The notes under the pieces: generated by a model
Databases searched by the model: none
What the model was told of the DNA's origin: nothing
The model's input: the letters and a program-made list of their open reading frames with translations, nothing else
In this document: one piece after another, positions 1-11,339 of the stretch
Layout: the number at the start of each line of letters is the position of its first letter
Numbering within the stretch: the stretch's first letter is position 1
DNA from: Petaurus breviceps papuanus
Lineage: Eukaryota > Chordata > Mammalia > Diprotodontia > Petauridae
Direction: 5' to 3'
Assembly (NCBI GenBank): GCA_028583685.1
Contig: JAMXIF010000015.1
Span: forward strand, 59,567,293-59,631,292
Length of the DNA: 64,000 bases
Program-made: the position numbers and the translations under genes

Positions 1-229
1 GGTACTGCTTGGACTGGTCACTGAAGCCCCTTTCAACTCAACAGCTCAGTCTGTGATGCTTTTATCCCTCACCACAGTTCTCTGCACACTGTTAAGTATC
101 TAGTAAAGATCTGAGTTGAATTGTTGGATTTAATAGAATGAATTGCTTAATGTATAATAAAATTGCCTCTTTATACTTAATATTAAGTGCTTTAATGCTT
201 TCATTTATGAATGCAACACTTTAGAATAA

Positions 230-405
230 GAATCATAGATTTAGAGCTAGTAGGAATCTTAGAGGCCACCATTTTACAGATGAAGAAAGAGTTTCAGAGG
301 AATTAAATGATTTGACCAAAGTCCAATAAGTAGTGGTATCAGAGGCAGGATTGAGATCTGAGCCTCCAAATTTCAGAACTTGTGATCTTTCCACTGATAT
401 AGTCT
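230..405 (-). repeat. MIR-family SINE fragment, antisense
   Basis: The MIR core is recognisable in antisense: 'ccattttacagatgaagaaa' is followed by a 'gaccaaagtccaataagtag' region and a 'ggattgagatctgagcc' end. It is heavily diverged, as expected of an ancient mammalian SINE. No host coding signal overlaps it. Confidence 0.7.
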
Positions 406-835
406 CCTGTTGAAACCACTCTTGGCCACCTGGGTATTCTGCTCGGTCTTATGATGCCTGAGCCCTAGCTAAAAGACTTTTTTCTTTCCTACTTCATCCA
501 GTTATATCCAGTCCTGAGGAGGATATGAAACAATATTCTGAGGATTCAGTAATATCCCTGAATGTATAGTCCTTGGGACTAGAATGAACATTTTCATTCT
601 TGACCCTTCTAAGTCTTACCTGGTTTCAAATAAGTGGAGGGGAAAGGGAAGGACTTATAAAGAGACCTCTAGAATTTCTCCATCCACTCTCACAAGGATA
701 TTGAATTGCTCATCAGCCTTAGGCCAGCTAGTAATGATATAACAACTAAAACATGTCCTGGTCTGTCCTGAGGTTGATTGAGTTAGGCCAGCCCAGACAG
801 TGACATTGACTGCAAACGGGGATAGCTAGTGGTCC

Positions 836-1133
836 ACAGTTAAATGCCATGAAGAACTTTCATATCAGTTGTGAGACAGAGGAACACAAGACTGTTCACC
901 ATGGCATGCGCACATCCAGGAAAGCCCTGTGCTCTATAAGCAAAGCAGTACTGCAGTACCACAAAGGAAATGTTTTGTGAATATCTAGAGACTTCTCCAT
1001 CCCAAATGTTCAAATGGATTGTTTGTGCCCAGAGCCTTCCAAGCTTGTATTACACTGACTAGTCACTGTACCTTTACCCCAACATCATGATGTCACTTGA
1101 TCCTCTTCGAGTATGAAGGACAAACAACAGCCT
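836..1133 (+). repeat. 3' end of a Vingi/RTE-like LINE
   Basis: This is the 3' end of the same LINE family as the 42.0-44.5 kb copy. It ends in 'gatcctcttcgagtatgaaggacaaacaac', which is the family's 3' terminus as I recall it (quoted as the two parts gatcctcttcgag and gaaggacaaacaac). The conceptual C-terminus around 1000-1050 reads PNVQMDCLCPEPSKL, a decayed form of a C2H2-finger-like C-terminus (PNVHMDYLCPTCGRAF type). The clade is uncertain. The upstream limit is approximate. Confidence 0.6.
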
Positions 1134-1135
1134 CT

Positions 1136-2090
1136 TTCTGGGGCCTTCTTAGCACAAGATTTCTTCATGAAGCTGTTACAGCCTCACTTAAGGAATTGGC
1201 TGGTTTCTTGCAAGGAGACATAATTTGCTAAAGATCCTAGGACTTCTATTTCTTTTTAACTTGCAAAGAGAGGAAGCCATCATGAGTTAAGGTGTGGAGG
1301 GTGTGTTTTTCTTCTCCTATAGTGAGTGTTTTGGAGAATTTTTTTAGAGAGATAGGAGAAGAGGGAGGTTGCTGGGGTCTTCCCCTGACACGTGGAGGAG
1401 AAGGGCATGGGGGCAGCAACATCTTTAGTCCTTTGCTCAAACCAAATCCTCCAAAGGAAAGCATCAAAGATAAACTCTAAATGGATGTGTGGAGAGATAC
1501 ATGATTATATGACTATACGTATAGAAATATATGGACATGTATAGGTATATCATAGGTTCTTGCTCAGTTGACTTAAGTAATGAGAGAAAAACAGTAACAA
1601 CATTCTCCTGCATGGATCTGACAGTCGCTTCTTTCTAGTCCTGACATTTAAAACTGTTAAGGACTGCATCTAATCTTATTTCTCATAAGTACCTTTGGTT
1701 GACTCTGTTCTTGCATCATCTCTTTGTTCTAGGCATGAGGGTATGGGACAGCCCCTAGAGGGTATGAAGTCCACAAAGGGAAGAGTGATTTCTTTTTTCT
1801 AGGCAAAGTCTAGGATCCCAACCTCAACTTGCTTTTAGGGAATTTTTTCCTTTTGAAATGGGGTCATTCTCATCAGTCATTACTCTGCTTCATAACTACA
1901 CTTCCAAGGGCCGAAATATTACAAACCTGGTACATTAAAACATCTGCTTCATGAGACACAAACTTTAAGTGATCCCTGGAGTTTACATAGCTATTTACTC
2001 TGTTCATATATCTAGGTTGCCTTAGAGTATACATTCCTGAGAGGCAGGAACTGGTTAATTTCATTTGGCATGATAAATATAAATGCCTTT
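1136..2090. other. Unassigned intergenic sequence
   Basis: No repeat family, RNA gene or credible coding exon could be recognised here. The two open frames at 1246-1480 overlap on opposite strands and have a low-complexity proline-rich or glycine-rich composition, so they are best treated as chance frames. Confidence 0.5.
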
Positions 2091-2091
2091 T

Positions 2092-2328
2092 GGTTATTTA
2101 GTCATTTTCAGTCATGTCTGACTCCTCGTGACCCCATTTGGTATTTTCTTGGCAAAGATACTGGAATGGTTTGCCATTTCCTCTTCTAGCCCATTTTACA
2201 GATGAGGAAACTGAGACCAGGAGTGGTTAAATGACATGCCCAAGATCACTTGATTAATAAGTGATTTAAACTCAGGACTTCCTAACTCCAGGCCCAGTTA
2301 TCTATCCACTACACCACTTAGATGCCCC
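2092..2328 (-). repeat. Mar1 CORE-SINE, antisense
   Basis: Antisense Mar1. It runs from the LINE-derived tail ('gtcatgtctgactcctcgtgaccccatttgg') through the core ('ccattttacagatgaggaaactgag') to the tRNA-derived head ('tctatccactacaccacttagatgcccc'), each part only moderately diverged. Mar1 is restricted to marsupials and its tail is shared with an RTE/BovB-type LINE (established knowledge). Confidence 0.85.
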
Positions 2329-2499
2329 TAATATGCATCCAGGCTGTCAATAATGACAATGATAATATTCACTCACAGTCAGAATCAGGGAACTAGTTGT
2401 CTAGTGCCTTAATCCAACTCTGGGATCAGAGTTGAGCCAAGGAACATAGAAGACACATTCACTCGTACCACAGCTGATCCAGCAGTTTATTAAACAAAG

Positions 2500-2580
2500 G
2501 GCATGTAAATTAAATAATCAATAAGCACTTATCAAGTGCCTAATTTATGTCAGACAATTTGTTCAACACTGGAATTGTAT
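2500..2580 (-). repeat. L2 LINE 3'-end fragment, antisense
   Basis: 'caataagcacttatcaagtg' followed by a decayed 'cctaatttatgtcagaca' resembles the reverse complement of the L2 3' end (..aataaatgtttattgag.. type). It is short and diverged. Confidence 0.45.
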
Positions 2581-3116
2581 GCAGTGTCAAGCAAATGACT
2601 ATCCCGAGGTTTGAGGATTCCTGAGCTCTGGGTATAGAGGGTTATCTGAACATTCACCAAACTAGGAGATTTCCAGGCCCAATCCGGGACTATGGCACAG
2701 GCTAGATTCGTCAAAGGCATTGGTTTTTTATAGTTAGTAAGAAGAGTGAACACGTATCTTCCATCAATAGTTTATAGACCTATAGAGCCTTGTGATATAA
2801 CCAAGCATGACCAAATGTTAAGAGTTGACCAAGAGCACCAAATGACAGATAAAAACTTGCATTTGCCATGCTTAGTAAGCACAAATTGGGAATTAGGGTA
2901 TATTGAATCATGATTGAAAGCTGAAAGCCCTGAAAGTTCTGCAAATACAGAAAAACAAAACAAAACAAAATATTTCTAGGAATACGGGGTAGGGCAAGGC
3001 ACTGGAATAATTCTGTCATGATACAGAGAAGTTATATCTAAATTAAGTCCTATGATACACCTTCCAGACCAGTACAACCATATATCAGACTTGGTTAAAT
3101 TCAAAGGGGGCCCCAA
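2581..3116. other. Unassigned intergenic sequence before gap
   Basis: No repeat or gene is recognised. The sequence runs straight into an assembly gap, so an element cut by the gap cannot be excluded. Confidence 0.5.
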
Positions 3117-3516
3117 NNNNNNNNNNNNNNNNNNNNNNNNNNNNNNNNNNNNNNNNNNNNNNNNNNNNNNNNNNNNNNNNNNNNNNNNNNNNNNNNNNNN
3201 NNNNNNNNNNNNNNNNNNNNNNNNNNNNNNNNNNNNNNNNNNNNNNNNNNNNNNNNNNNNNNNNNNNNNNNNNNNNNNNNNNNNNNNNNNNNNNNNNNNN
3301 NNNNNNNNNNNNNNNNNNNNNNNNNNNNNNNNNNNNNNNNNNNNNNNNNNNNNNNNNNNNNNNNNNNNNNNNNNNNNNNNNNNNNNNNNNNNNNNNNNNN
3401 NNNNNNNNNNNNNNNNNNNNNNNNNNNNNNNNNNNNNNNNNNNNNNNNNNNNNNNNNNNNNNNNNNNNNNNNNNNNNNNNNNNNNNNNNNNNNNNNNNNN
3501 NNNNNNNNNNNNNNNN
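3117..3516. other. Assembly gap (400 N)
   Basis: Exactly 400 undetermined bases. The gap abuts an AG-rich satellite on its right side, which probably caused the break. Translated frames crossing it are meaningless. Confidence 0.99.
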
Positions 3517-3786
3517 AAAGACAGAGAGACAGAGACAGAGAGAGAAAGAGACAGAGACAGACAGAGAGAGAGACAGAGAAACAGAGAGACAGACAAAGAC
3601 AGAGAGACACAGAGACCTGGAGAGACAGAGAGAGAGAGACAGAGAGAGACAGAGACAGAGAGAAAGACAGAGAGACAGAGACAGAGAGAGAAAGAGACAG
3701 AGACAGACAGAGAGAGAGACAGAGAAACAGAGAGAGACAGAGACAGAGAGACACAGAGACCTAGAGAGACAGAGAGAGAGACACAC
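3517..3786. repeat. AG-rich simple repeat (agagac/agagag)n
   Basis: About 270 bases of purine-rich hexamer and tetramer units (agagac, agagag, agacag) with occasional 'cacagagacctggagagac' interruptions. A higher-order unit of about 130 bp is visible: the block starting near 3517 recurs near 3663. Long serine/leucine and arginine/glutamate frames here are repeat artefacts. Confidence 0.95.
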
Positions 3787-3930
3787 ATACACATGTAGGT
3801 TCAGGAAAGAATAGCACAGCAAGAAAGTAAGAGCTCCTTGGATTAGCAAAAGTGGAAGGGAGGGAGAGGGAGGGAAGGGAGGAAAAGAGTATATCACAAA
3901 GGAATCCATCCCATGAAGATTCTAAGTCAA

Positions 3931-3945
3931 TCAATTGGTCTTTTT
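3931..3945. other. Target-site duplication, 3' copy of the 3.9-11.3 kb L1
   Basis: tcaattggtcttttt is present here and again, identically, at 11325-11339. The pair brackets the minus-strand L1 and fixes its limits. Confidence 0.9.
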
Positions 3946-5981
3946 TCATTTTTTCATTTTCGATTAATTTGTTTACTTTTAGTTTACAACATACATTTCC
4001 ACAATTCTTTCAGTTTTAAATTTTCTCTCTCTTCTCCCCTCCCCCCACAGCGGCATACAATCAAGTATAGGATCTGCAAATACGTTCACATTAGACAATA
4101 GTCAGGTTATAATGAAGGATTATATCAGATGGAATGAACAATGGGAAAGAGGAAACAAAACCAAACAAGAAAAAGAAAAAGAGCAGGTAGTTTGCTTCAA
4201 TCTGCATCCAAATCAGTTCTTTCTCTGGATGTAGACATCTCTCTCTATCATGAGACTTTTTGGGTTGACTTATAACCCTGAATTGCTGAGAAGAGTCCAG
4301 TCTATCAAAGTTGGTCGTGACACATATGTTGTGTCTGTAATTGTGTACAAATTTTTCCTGGCTCTACTCTTCTCACTCAGTATCAGTTTGTATAAGCCTC
4401 TTCAGGCAGATATGAAGTCCATCTGCTACTAGTTTCTTAGAACACAATGGTATTCCATTACATGCATACACTGCAACTTGTTCAGCCATTCCCCAATTGA
4501 TGGGCACACCCTTAATTTCCAATTCTTTGCCACCACAAAAAGAGCTGCTATAAATATTTTTGTACATATGGGTCTTCCTCCAACTTCTATGATCTCTTTG
4601 GGATACAACACTTGAAGTGGTATTGCTGAGACAAAGGGTATGAAATTATTTATATCCCTTTAGGCATAATTCCAGATTGCTCTCCAGAATAGTTGGATCA
4701 GTTCACAACTCCACCAGCAACGTATTAAGGTTCCAATTTGCCCACATCCTCTCCAGCATTTGTCATTTTCCTGTTTTGTCATCTTAGCCAATCTGACTGG
4801 TGAGATGTGGTACCTCAGAGTTGTTTTGATTTGCATTTCTCTAATCAATAGTAATTTGGAGCATTTTTTCATATGCTTATAGATATGTTTAATTTCTTCC
4901 TCTGAAAACTGCCTGTTCATATCCTTTGACCATTTATTAATTGGGGAATGACTTGTATTCTTATAGATTTGACTCAATTCTTTGTATATTTTAGAAATGA
5001 GTCCTTTATCAGAGACATAGGTTGTAAAAATTCTTTCCCAATTGTCCACTTCCCTCCTAATCCTGGTTACATTGGCTTTGTTTGTACAGAAGCTTTTCAA
5101 TTTAATGTAATCAAAATTATCCATTTTGCATTTTATAATGCTCTCTAATTCTTGTTTAGTCATAAAGTCTTTCCCTCTCCACAAATCTGACAGGTAAACT
5201 ATTCCTTGCTTTCCCAGATTGCTTACAGTATCGACCTTTCTACCTAGATCATGCACCCATTTAGACTTGATTTTGGTATATGGTGTTAGATAATTGTCTA
5301 TGCCCAGTTTCTGCCATACTATATTCCAGTTTTCCCAGCAGGTTTGTCAAATAGTGAGTTCTTCTACCCCAAAAGCTGGGGTCTTTGGGTTTATCAAACA
5401 GTAGATTACTATAGTCATTGACTGCTGAGATTCATGTACCCAATGTATTCCATTGGTACCAAGTAGTTTTAAGGACTGCTGCTTTATAGTGCAGATTAAA
5501 ATCTTGTATAGCTAGTCCACCATCCTTAGCATTTCTTTTCATTAATTCCCTTGATATTCTGGACCTTTTTTTCTTCCCAATGAATTTTGTTACAATTTTT
5601 TCTAGCTCTAAAAAGTAGTTTTTTTTTTGGTAAATTGATTTGTATAGCCCAAAATATATAATTTAATTTAGGTAAAGTTGTCAGTTTTATTATATTAGCT
5701 CAACCCAGCCACGAGCAATTGATGTCTTTCCAATTAGTTAGATCTGACTTTATTTGTGTGAAAAGTGTTTTATAGTTGTGTTCATATAGGTCCCAGTTTT
5801 GTTTGGGCAGGTAGATCCCCAAATATTTTATAATATCTATAGTAACTTTAAATGGGATTTCTCTTTCTGTCTCTTGCTGTTAAATTTCATTAAAAATATA
5901 CAGGAATGCCAAGAATTTATGTGGGTTTATTTTATATCCTGCAACTTTGCAATATTTATTTATTGTCTCAAGTAGTTTTTT

Positions 5982-6133
5982 TTTTTTTTAAGCAATCGGG
6001 GTAAAGTAATTTGCTCAAGGTTGCATGGCAAGGTGTTTCTGGATGGGTGTTAAGTGTCTGAGCCCAGATTTGATCCCCAGGTCATCCCGACACTGGATCC
6101 AGTGCACTTACTCTCTGTGCTAACTGGCCGCCC
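5982..6133 (-). repeat. tRNA-derived SINE (WSINE/SINE-1 type) inserted in L1
   Basis: Starts on plus with the poly-T of its A-tail and ends in 'ctgtgctaactggccgcc', the reverse of the tRNA-like head. A TSD of ctcaagtagtttttt occurs at 5967-5981 and 6134-6148. It carries the variant 3' half 'aagcaatcggggtaaagtaa' (reverse of ttacttaaccccaattgctt), shared with the SINEs at 13152 and 17273. It is younger than the host L1. Confidence 0.9.
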
Positions 6134-7623
6134 CTCAAGTAGTTTTTTACTTGATAGCTTGGTCTCTTCTTTGCCTAATTTGATTCCTTTGATTTCTTTT
6201 TTCTTCTCTAATTGCTACTGCTAACATTTCTAGTACCAGATTCAATAAGAGGGGTGAGAGTGGACATCCTTGTTTCACCCCTGATCTTATTGAAAATGCT
6301 TCTAGCTTATCCCCATTACATGTAATACTTGCTTATGGCTTTAAATAGATGCTACCTATTATGTTAAGGAAGGCTCCATTTATTCCTATAGTTTCTATTG
6401 TTTTTAATAGAAAGGGATGTTGTATTTTGTCAAAAGCCATTTCTGCATCTTTTGAGATAATCATGTGATTTTTGCTAGTTTTATTGTTGATATGATCAAT
6501 TATACTCATGGTTTTCCTAATATTATACCATCCTTGGATTCCTGGAATAAATCCTACCTGATCAAAGTGTGTCATTCTTGTGATAAGTTGCTGTAATTTT
6601 TTTGCTAATATTTTATTTAAAATTTTTGCCTCTTTATTTATGAGGGAAATTGGTCTATAATTTTCTTTTTCTGTTTTATGTCGTCCTGATTTAGGTATCA
6701 GTGCCATATTTGTGTCATAAAAAGAATTTGGTAGGACTCCTTCTTCATGAATTTTCCCAAACAGTTTGTAGAGTATTGGAATCAATTGTTCTTTAGATGT
6801 TTGATAGAATTCATTAGTAAATCCATCTGGCCCTGGAGATTTTTTCCTAGGGAGTTCACTGATGACCTTTTCGATTTCTTTTTCTGACACGGGGTTATTT
6901 AAGCAATTCACTTCCTCTTCAGTTAATCTGGGCAACTTATATTTTTGTAAATATTCATCCCTTTCACTAAGTGTGTCAAATTTATGTGCATACAGCTGGG
7001 CAAAATAATTGCTAATTATTCTTTTAATTTCCTCTTCATTGGTGGTAGATTCACCCTTTTGACTTTTGATACTCATAATTTGGCTTTCTTCTTTCTTTTT
7101 TATCATATTGGCTAAGGGTCTATCAATTTTATTTTTTTTTTCATAAAACCATCTCTTAGTTTAATTTATTATTTCAATAGTTTTCTTAATTTCAATTTTA
7201 TTAATCTCTCCTTTGGTTTTCAGTATTTCTAATTTAGTATTTAATTGGGGATTTTCAATTAGTTCTTTTTCTAGCTTTTTCAATTGCATGCCCAATTCAT
7301 TGACCTCCTTTTTCTCTAATTTTTTTCATGTATGCACTCATTGATATAAAACTTCCCCTAAAAACTGCCTTTGTTGCATCCCTCAAATTTTGGTATGTTG
7401 TCTCATTATTGTCATTCTCTTGAATGAAGTTACTGATTGTTTCTATGATTTCTTGTTTGACCCACTCATTCTTTAGGATTAAATTATTTAGTTTTATAAT
7501 TTTTAGTCTGTCATTCCATGGCCCTTTATTACATATGATTTTTATTGCATAATGATCTGAAAATGATGCGTTTAATATTTATGGCTTTCTGAACTGAATT
7601 GTGAGATTTTTATGTCCTTGTAC

Positions 7624-8642
7624 TGTAACGGTAATGTAATTTGAATTTGAAGATCCATTTGTGTTCGCAAAGGTAGCAAGTACTTAACACTTAGTAACTG
7701 ATCAAGTCTCTGTTGAGGAAACAGAAGGTATGAACTCTTGTCTCCTGTTACTAATGTAATAGGAAAGGGTTGGCTGAAACAGGAAGCTAATGCTGTGTAT
7801 ATATTAGCAAAAGTCCCAGAGAGGCACAGTCAGAATTTTCTTGAGGCCAGTATCTGGTGGCAGAGTAGCTACAGAAGAGAAAATGGAGAACTGAATCAGA
7901 ATTTCCTGAGTGCTTGTGGTGGTGGAGCTTCTTCTGAACAGGATCCCAGGCACCTGGAGCCCGGAGCCCAGGAGCCCAGGAGCCTGGAGACAGGAACCCA
8001 GAGCCCAGGATCTAGGAGCCCAGGTGACTGAGGAAACATGACTGAGATGCTGAGACTTTGTTTGTTTGTGGCTTGGTTGGGCCTTGATTTCCCTGGAGCA
8101 GAAAAGGTGAAGGATCTGACATGGACCAGACCCTGTGAATTTCAGTTTGGAGAAGGACCTGCCCAGAGAGCTGGTCAAGGAACTGGGAACTGTCTGCCAT
8201 TGAACCCAGGTGACAGTCTGGTGAATCCAGGCAGAATCTGGGACCATGGAAGGGGATCCAGGGAATCTGAGAATAGGCCCCAAGTCAAGATGAAAAGACC
8301 TCTCCTTGGGTACTTAGTAATTCTGGAATTATAGTTTACTAGTGACCTAAGGTGTGGAGGGTTTTATGTATGATATTTAGTAATTGATTGCTGAATAAGT
8401 GACTGATTGAGTTAATCAAGATTTTGCCCCATGAGTGGAAAACTTTGACTATTGCACTTTGAGACTATGTTGTGAATATTATATTGTGACTTTCTGTAAC
8501 AAGTTGTAATATTGTGAATGCTATACCTTGATTTTCTGTTAAAATTTTGGTTTCATTTGTTATAAAAATAAATAGAATGATCACTATACTGTGTAATCAG
8601 AATCTTAAAAGCTGTTCACAGTAGCATTCTTCTGGAAAGCTG
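7624..8642 (+). mobile_element. LTR-like insertion in L1, probably a solo LTR
   Basis: About 1.0 kb of sequence foreign to L1 splits the endonuclease/linker part of ORF2. L1 stops at '..tatgtccttgtac' and resumes at 'tgtgccatgtaccactgaga' after 8650. The insert begins TG, has a polyadenylation signal (aaaataaa near 8565) about 60 bp before its right end and carries no recognised coding domain. This is the size and layout of a solo retroviral-type LTR. The edges are uncertain by about 10 bp and no internal retroviral genes are present. It is a fossil younger than the L1 it entered. A non-LTR origin is possible. Confidence 0.5.
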
Positions 8643-9889
8643 CTTGTGCAGGTATGTGCCATGTACCACTGAGAAGAAGGTATATTCCTTTTTATTCCCA
8701 TTCAGTTTTCTCCAGAGATCTATCATACCTACGCTCTCTAAAATTCTATTCACCTCCTTAGCTTCTTTCTTGTTTATTTTAAGGTTAGATTTATCAAGTT
8801 CAGAGAGGGGGAGATTGAGGTCCCGCACTAGTATAGTTTTGCTATCCATTTCTTCCTCTAATTCCCTTAACTTCTCCTCTAGGAATTTGGATGCTATACC
8901 ACTTGGTGCATATATGTTAAGTAATGATATTGCTTCGTTCTCAATGGTGCCTTTTACCAGGATATAGTTTCCTTTCTTATCTCTTTTAATTAGATCAATT
9001 TTTGCTTTTGCTTTATCTGAGATAAGGATTGCTACCCCTGCTTTTTTTTTTTTTTACTTTAGCTGAGGTATGATATATTTTACTCCAGCCTTTTACCTTT
9101 ACCTTTTGTGTATCCCTCTGTTTCAGATGTTTTTCTTGTAAACTGCACATTGTAAGATTATGGTTTTTAATCCATTCTGCTATCTTCCTCTGTTTTATGG
9201 GACAGTTCATTCCACACACTTTCACAGTTACAATTGGTATCTGATTCTTTCCCTTCATCCTATTCCCTCCCTTATTTTTGCTTATATTTTCCCCCCTTCT
9301 CCCTTCCCCTCCTTAATAGTTTTCCTTTTGACCACCATCTCCCACAGTATTCCCTTCTTATCAGCCTCCTCTCTTTTTCTTGCTTTCTCCCTTACTTCTT
9401 CATTCGCTTCTAACCACCTCCCCCCTTTTGGTATCCCTTCCCCCTCCTACTGCCTGTAGGATATTTTTATACTTAATGTAGTATGCTATTTCTTCTTTGA
9501 AACAAGAGTGAAAGGAACAAATTTCATGCAAAGCTCCTCTCCCTCCCCTCTTTCCCTCTATTATTATACATTTTGTGTCTCTTTTCCATAGAGTCCTATG
9601 GTTAACTGGTTGCCTCCTTGCACCAGAACCAATGAGGGCAAAGCTTATACAATACTCATATCCTTACCTTCTTTCCCTCTGCTACATTGTTTTAGTGCCT
9701 TTTTGTGTGGCATACTTTACCCTTTTCCACTTCATTCATTCCTCTTCTTCTATTGCAGTCCCTTTGTAGCCCTTCATAAGGTTTTTTTTTTATCATTATT
9801 TTGTGTAATTTATACTCACAGCCTCTAATTGTCTATAAACAGCTTGCTCTTATTAAATAAGAGGGTGTGTGTGTGTATCTGTTTTCCTT

Positions 9890-10862
9890 GTTTACCTTTC
9901 TATATCTCTCCTGAGTCTCATAATTGAAGGTTGAATTTTTCCATTGAGTTCTGGCTTTTTCATCAGGAAGGTCTGGAAATCCATTATATTGTTGAATGAC
10001 CATATCCTTGCCTGGAAGAATATGTTCATTTTCACTGGGTAGGTGATTCTTGGTTGTAACCCAAGCTCTTTTGCCTTACAAAAAAAGTGTATTCCACTGC
10101 CTCTGATCTTTCAGTGTAGAAGCTGCCCGATCCTGTGTGATCCTCACTGTGGTTCCGTCATATTTGAATTGTTTCTTTCTTGCTGCTTGTAGTATTTTCT
10201 CTTTTACCTGGTAGTTCTGCAGTTTGGCCACAAAATTTCGAGGACTTTTCAGTTTGGGATCTCTTTCAGGAGGTGACCAGTGGATTCTCTTGATTTCTAT
10301 TTTACCCTCAGGTTCTAGTATCTCAGGGCAGTTTTCCTTATTTTTTCATCACAATTTTCGGGTAGGCCTACGAGTCTCAGATTATCTCTCCTGGATCTAT
10401 TTTCCAGGTCAGTTATTTTTCCATTGAGATATTTTACTTCTTTTTCTACTTTTTCATTCTTGATGTTTTGTTTGACTAATTCTTGGTTCCTCATAGAGTT
10501 ATTTCCTTCAATTTGGTTGATTCTAATTTTTAGTGAATTATTTTCCTCAGTTAGTTTTGGAGCTCCTTTTCCATATCACATATTTTTCTTTTTAAGGAGC
10601 TGTTTTCTTCACTGTAATGTTTTTCTAATTTTGCAATTTTGATTTTAAAAGAATTATTCATTTTATCTTCTATCTCTCTCATTTGGTTTTCAAAGTTCCT
10701 TTTGAGCTCATCTAGGAGAGCTTTCTGTGCTTGAGACCTGTTCCCTGTTGATGCTTCAGCTGTGGGTGTGGAGTCAACACTGTCTCCCTCTGAATTTGGT
10801 TCCTCCCTCTGATGATAGTACAACTGCAGAGTCTTTGTCTTTGCAGTCTGCTTTCTACCCAT
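9890..10862 (-). pseudogene. L1 ORF1, broken
   Basis: Starts MGRKQTAKTKTLQLYYHQ on minus at 10862, followed by an acidic/serine stretch and a coiled-coil region (KRNFENQMREIEDKMNNSF, then KLEKHYSEENSSLKRKICDMEKELQN). Homology to the central RNA-binding domain continues down to about 9900. It is closely related to the ORF1 of the element at 18891-21278 and clearly different from the ORF1 type at 22.0-23.0 kb and 46-47 kb. Confidence 0.88.
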
Positions 10863-11324
10863 TTTGAGGCAAGGTCCTAGCCATGCCCTTCCTCTAGGGT
10901 TCCCAAGACTTTACTGTTTAGAGTTTTGTCCTGGGGCAATAATTACTATGTTTTCTGGGTCAGAGGAGGGCCTTGGACTAGCTGGGGTTCACTCTGTGAT
11001 CCTGGTCCCTGGAGGTCCAAACAGGGGCTTTTAAAATTTCTGGGCTATGGATTGGTAGTCCCAGGAGTATTTGCTGCCCCTGCCAAGGGCCCTGCATTTG
11101 ATTCTTACCTTGCTCTGTCCAGTCCCAGCCCTTCTTTGATATGCCTGGTAATGGCCCTTGTGGTTGGTGGGACAACTTGCTGCCACATTTATCAGGCCTC
11201 ATCCATGCCTGACTCTGCAAGCCTTGGCTCCCCGGCCTGCCTCTCTTTGTGAGCTGCAGGGTTGGCCTCCTGGTCTGCCTCTCTCTGCAGGTCTCAGGAT
11301 CTGCCTCCCCACTCTACCTCCCTC

Positions 11325-11339
11325 TCAATTGGTCTTTTT
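11325..11339. other. Target-site duplication, 5' copy of the L1
   Basis: tcaattggtcttttt, identical to 3931-3945, marks the 5' junction of the minus-strand L1. Confidence 0.9.

Larger units (their letters stand above)
4650..9258 (-). pseudogene. L1 ORF2 (endonuclease, RT, C-terminal zinc knuckle), broken
   Basis: The decayed L1 ORF2 is read on minus. The endonuclease N-terminus (9258-8616) has MNCPIKQRKIAEWIKNHN and LQEKHL, where active L1s have an LQETHL-type motif. The RT lies at about 7106-6160 with [45 protein letters not shown] (catalytic AFD kept) and [15 protein letters not shown]. The C-terminal CCHC region lies at 5256-4660 (CWRGCGQIGTL, then CWWSCELIQLFW). The FADD box is absent: the frame passes from GKEETKLSS directly to KKLLETINKY around 6150. 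A SINE and an LTR-like element also interrupt the ORF. Confidence 0.9.
3946..11324 (-). mobile_element. Near-full-length L1 LINE with nested insertions
   Basis: A minus-strand L1 with poly-A (T-rich on plus, 3941-3960), 3' UTR (about 3960-4640), ORF2 (about 4650-9258), inter-ORF region (about 9260-9890), ORF1 (about 9890-10862) and a G/C-richer 5' UTR up to 11324. A perfect 15-bp TSD flanks it. Removing the SINE (5982-6133) and the LTR-like insert (about 7624-8642) leaves roughly 6.2 kb, near full length for L1. Both reading frames are broken, so the copy is dead. Confidence 0.92.

Noticed and set aside
2976-3909. Long serine/leucine/valine and arginine/glutamate frames across the gap
   Set aside because: They translate an AG/CT simple repeat and 400 N; not genes.
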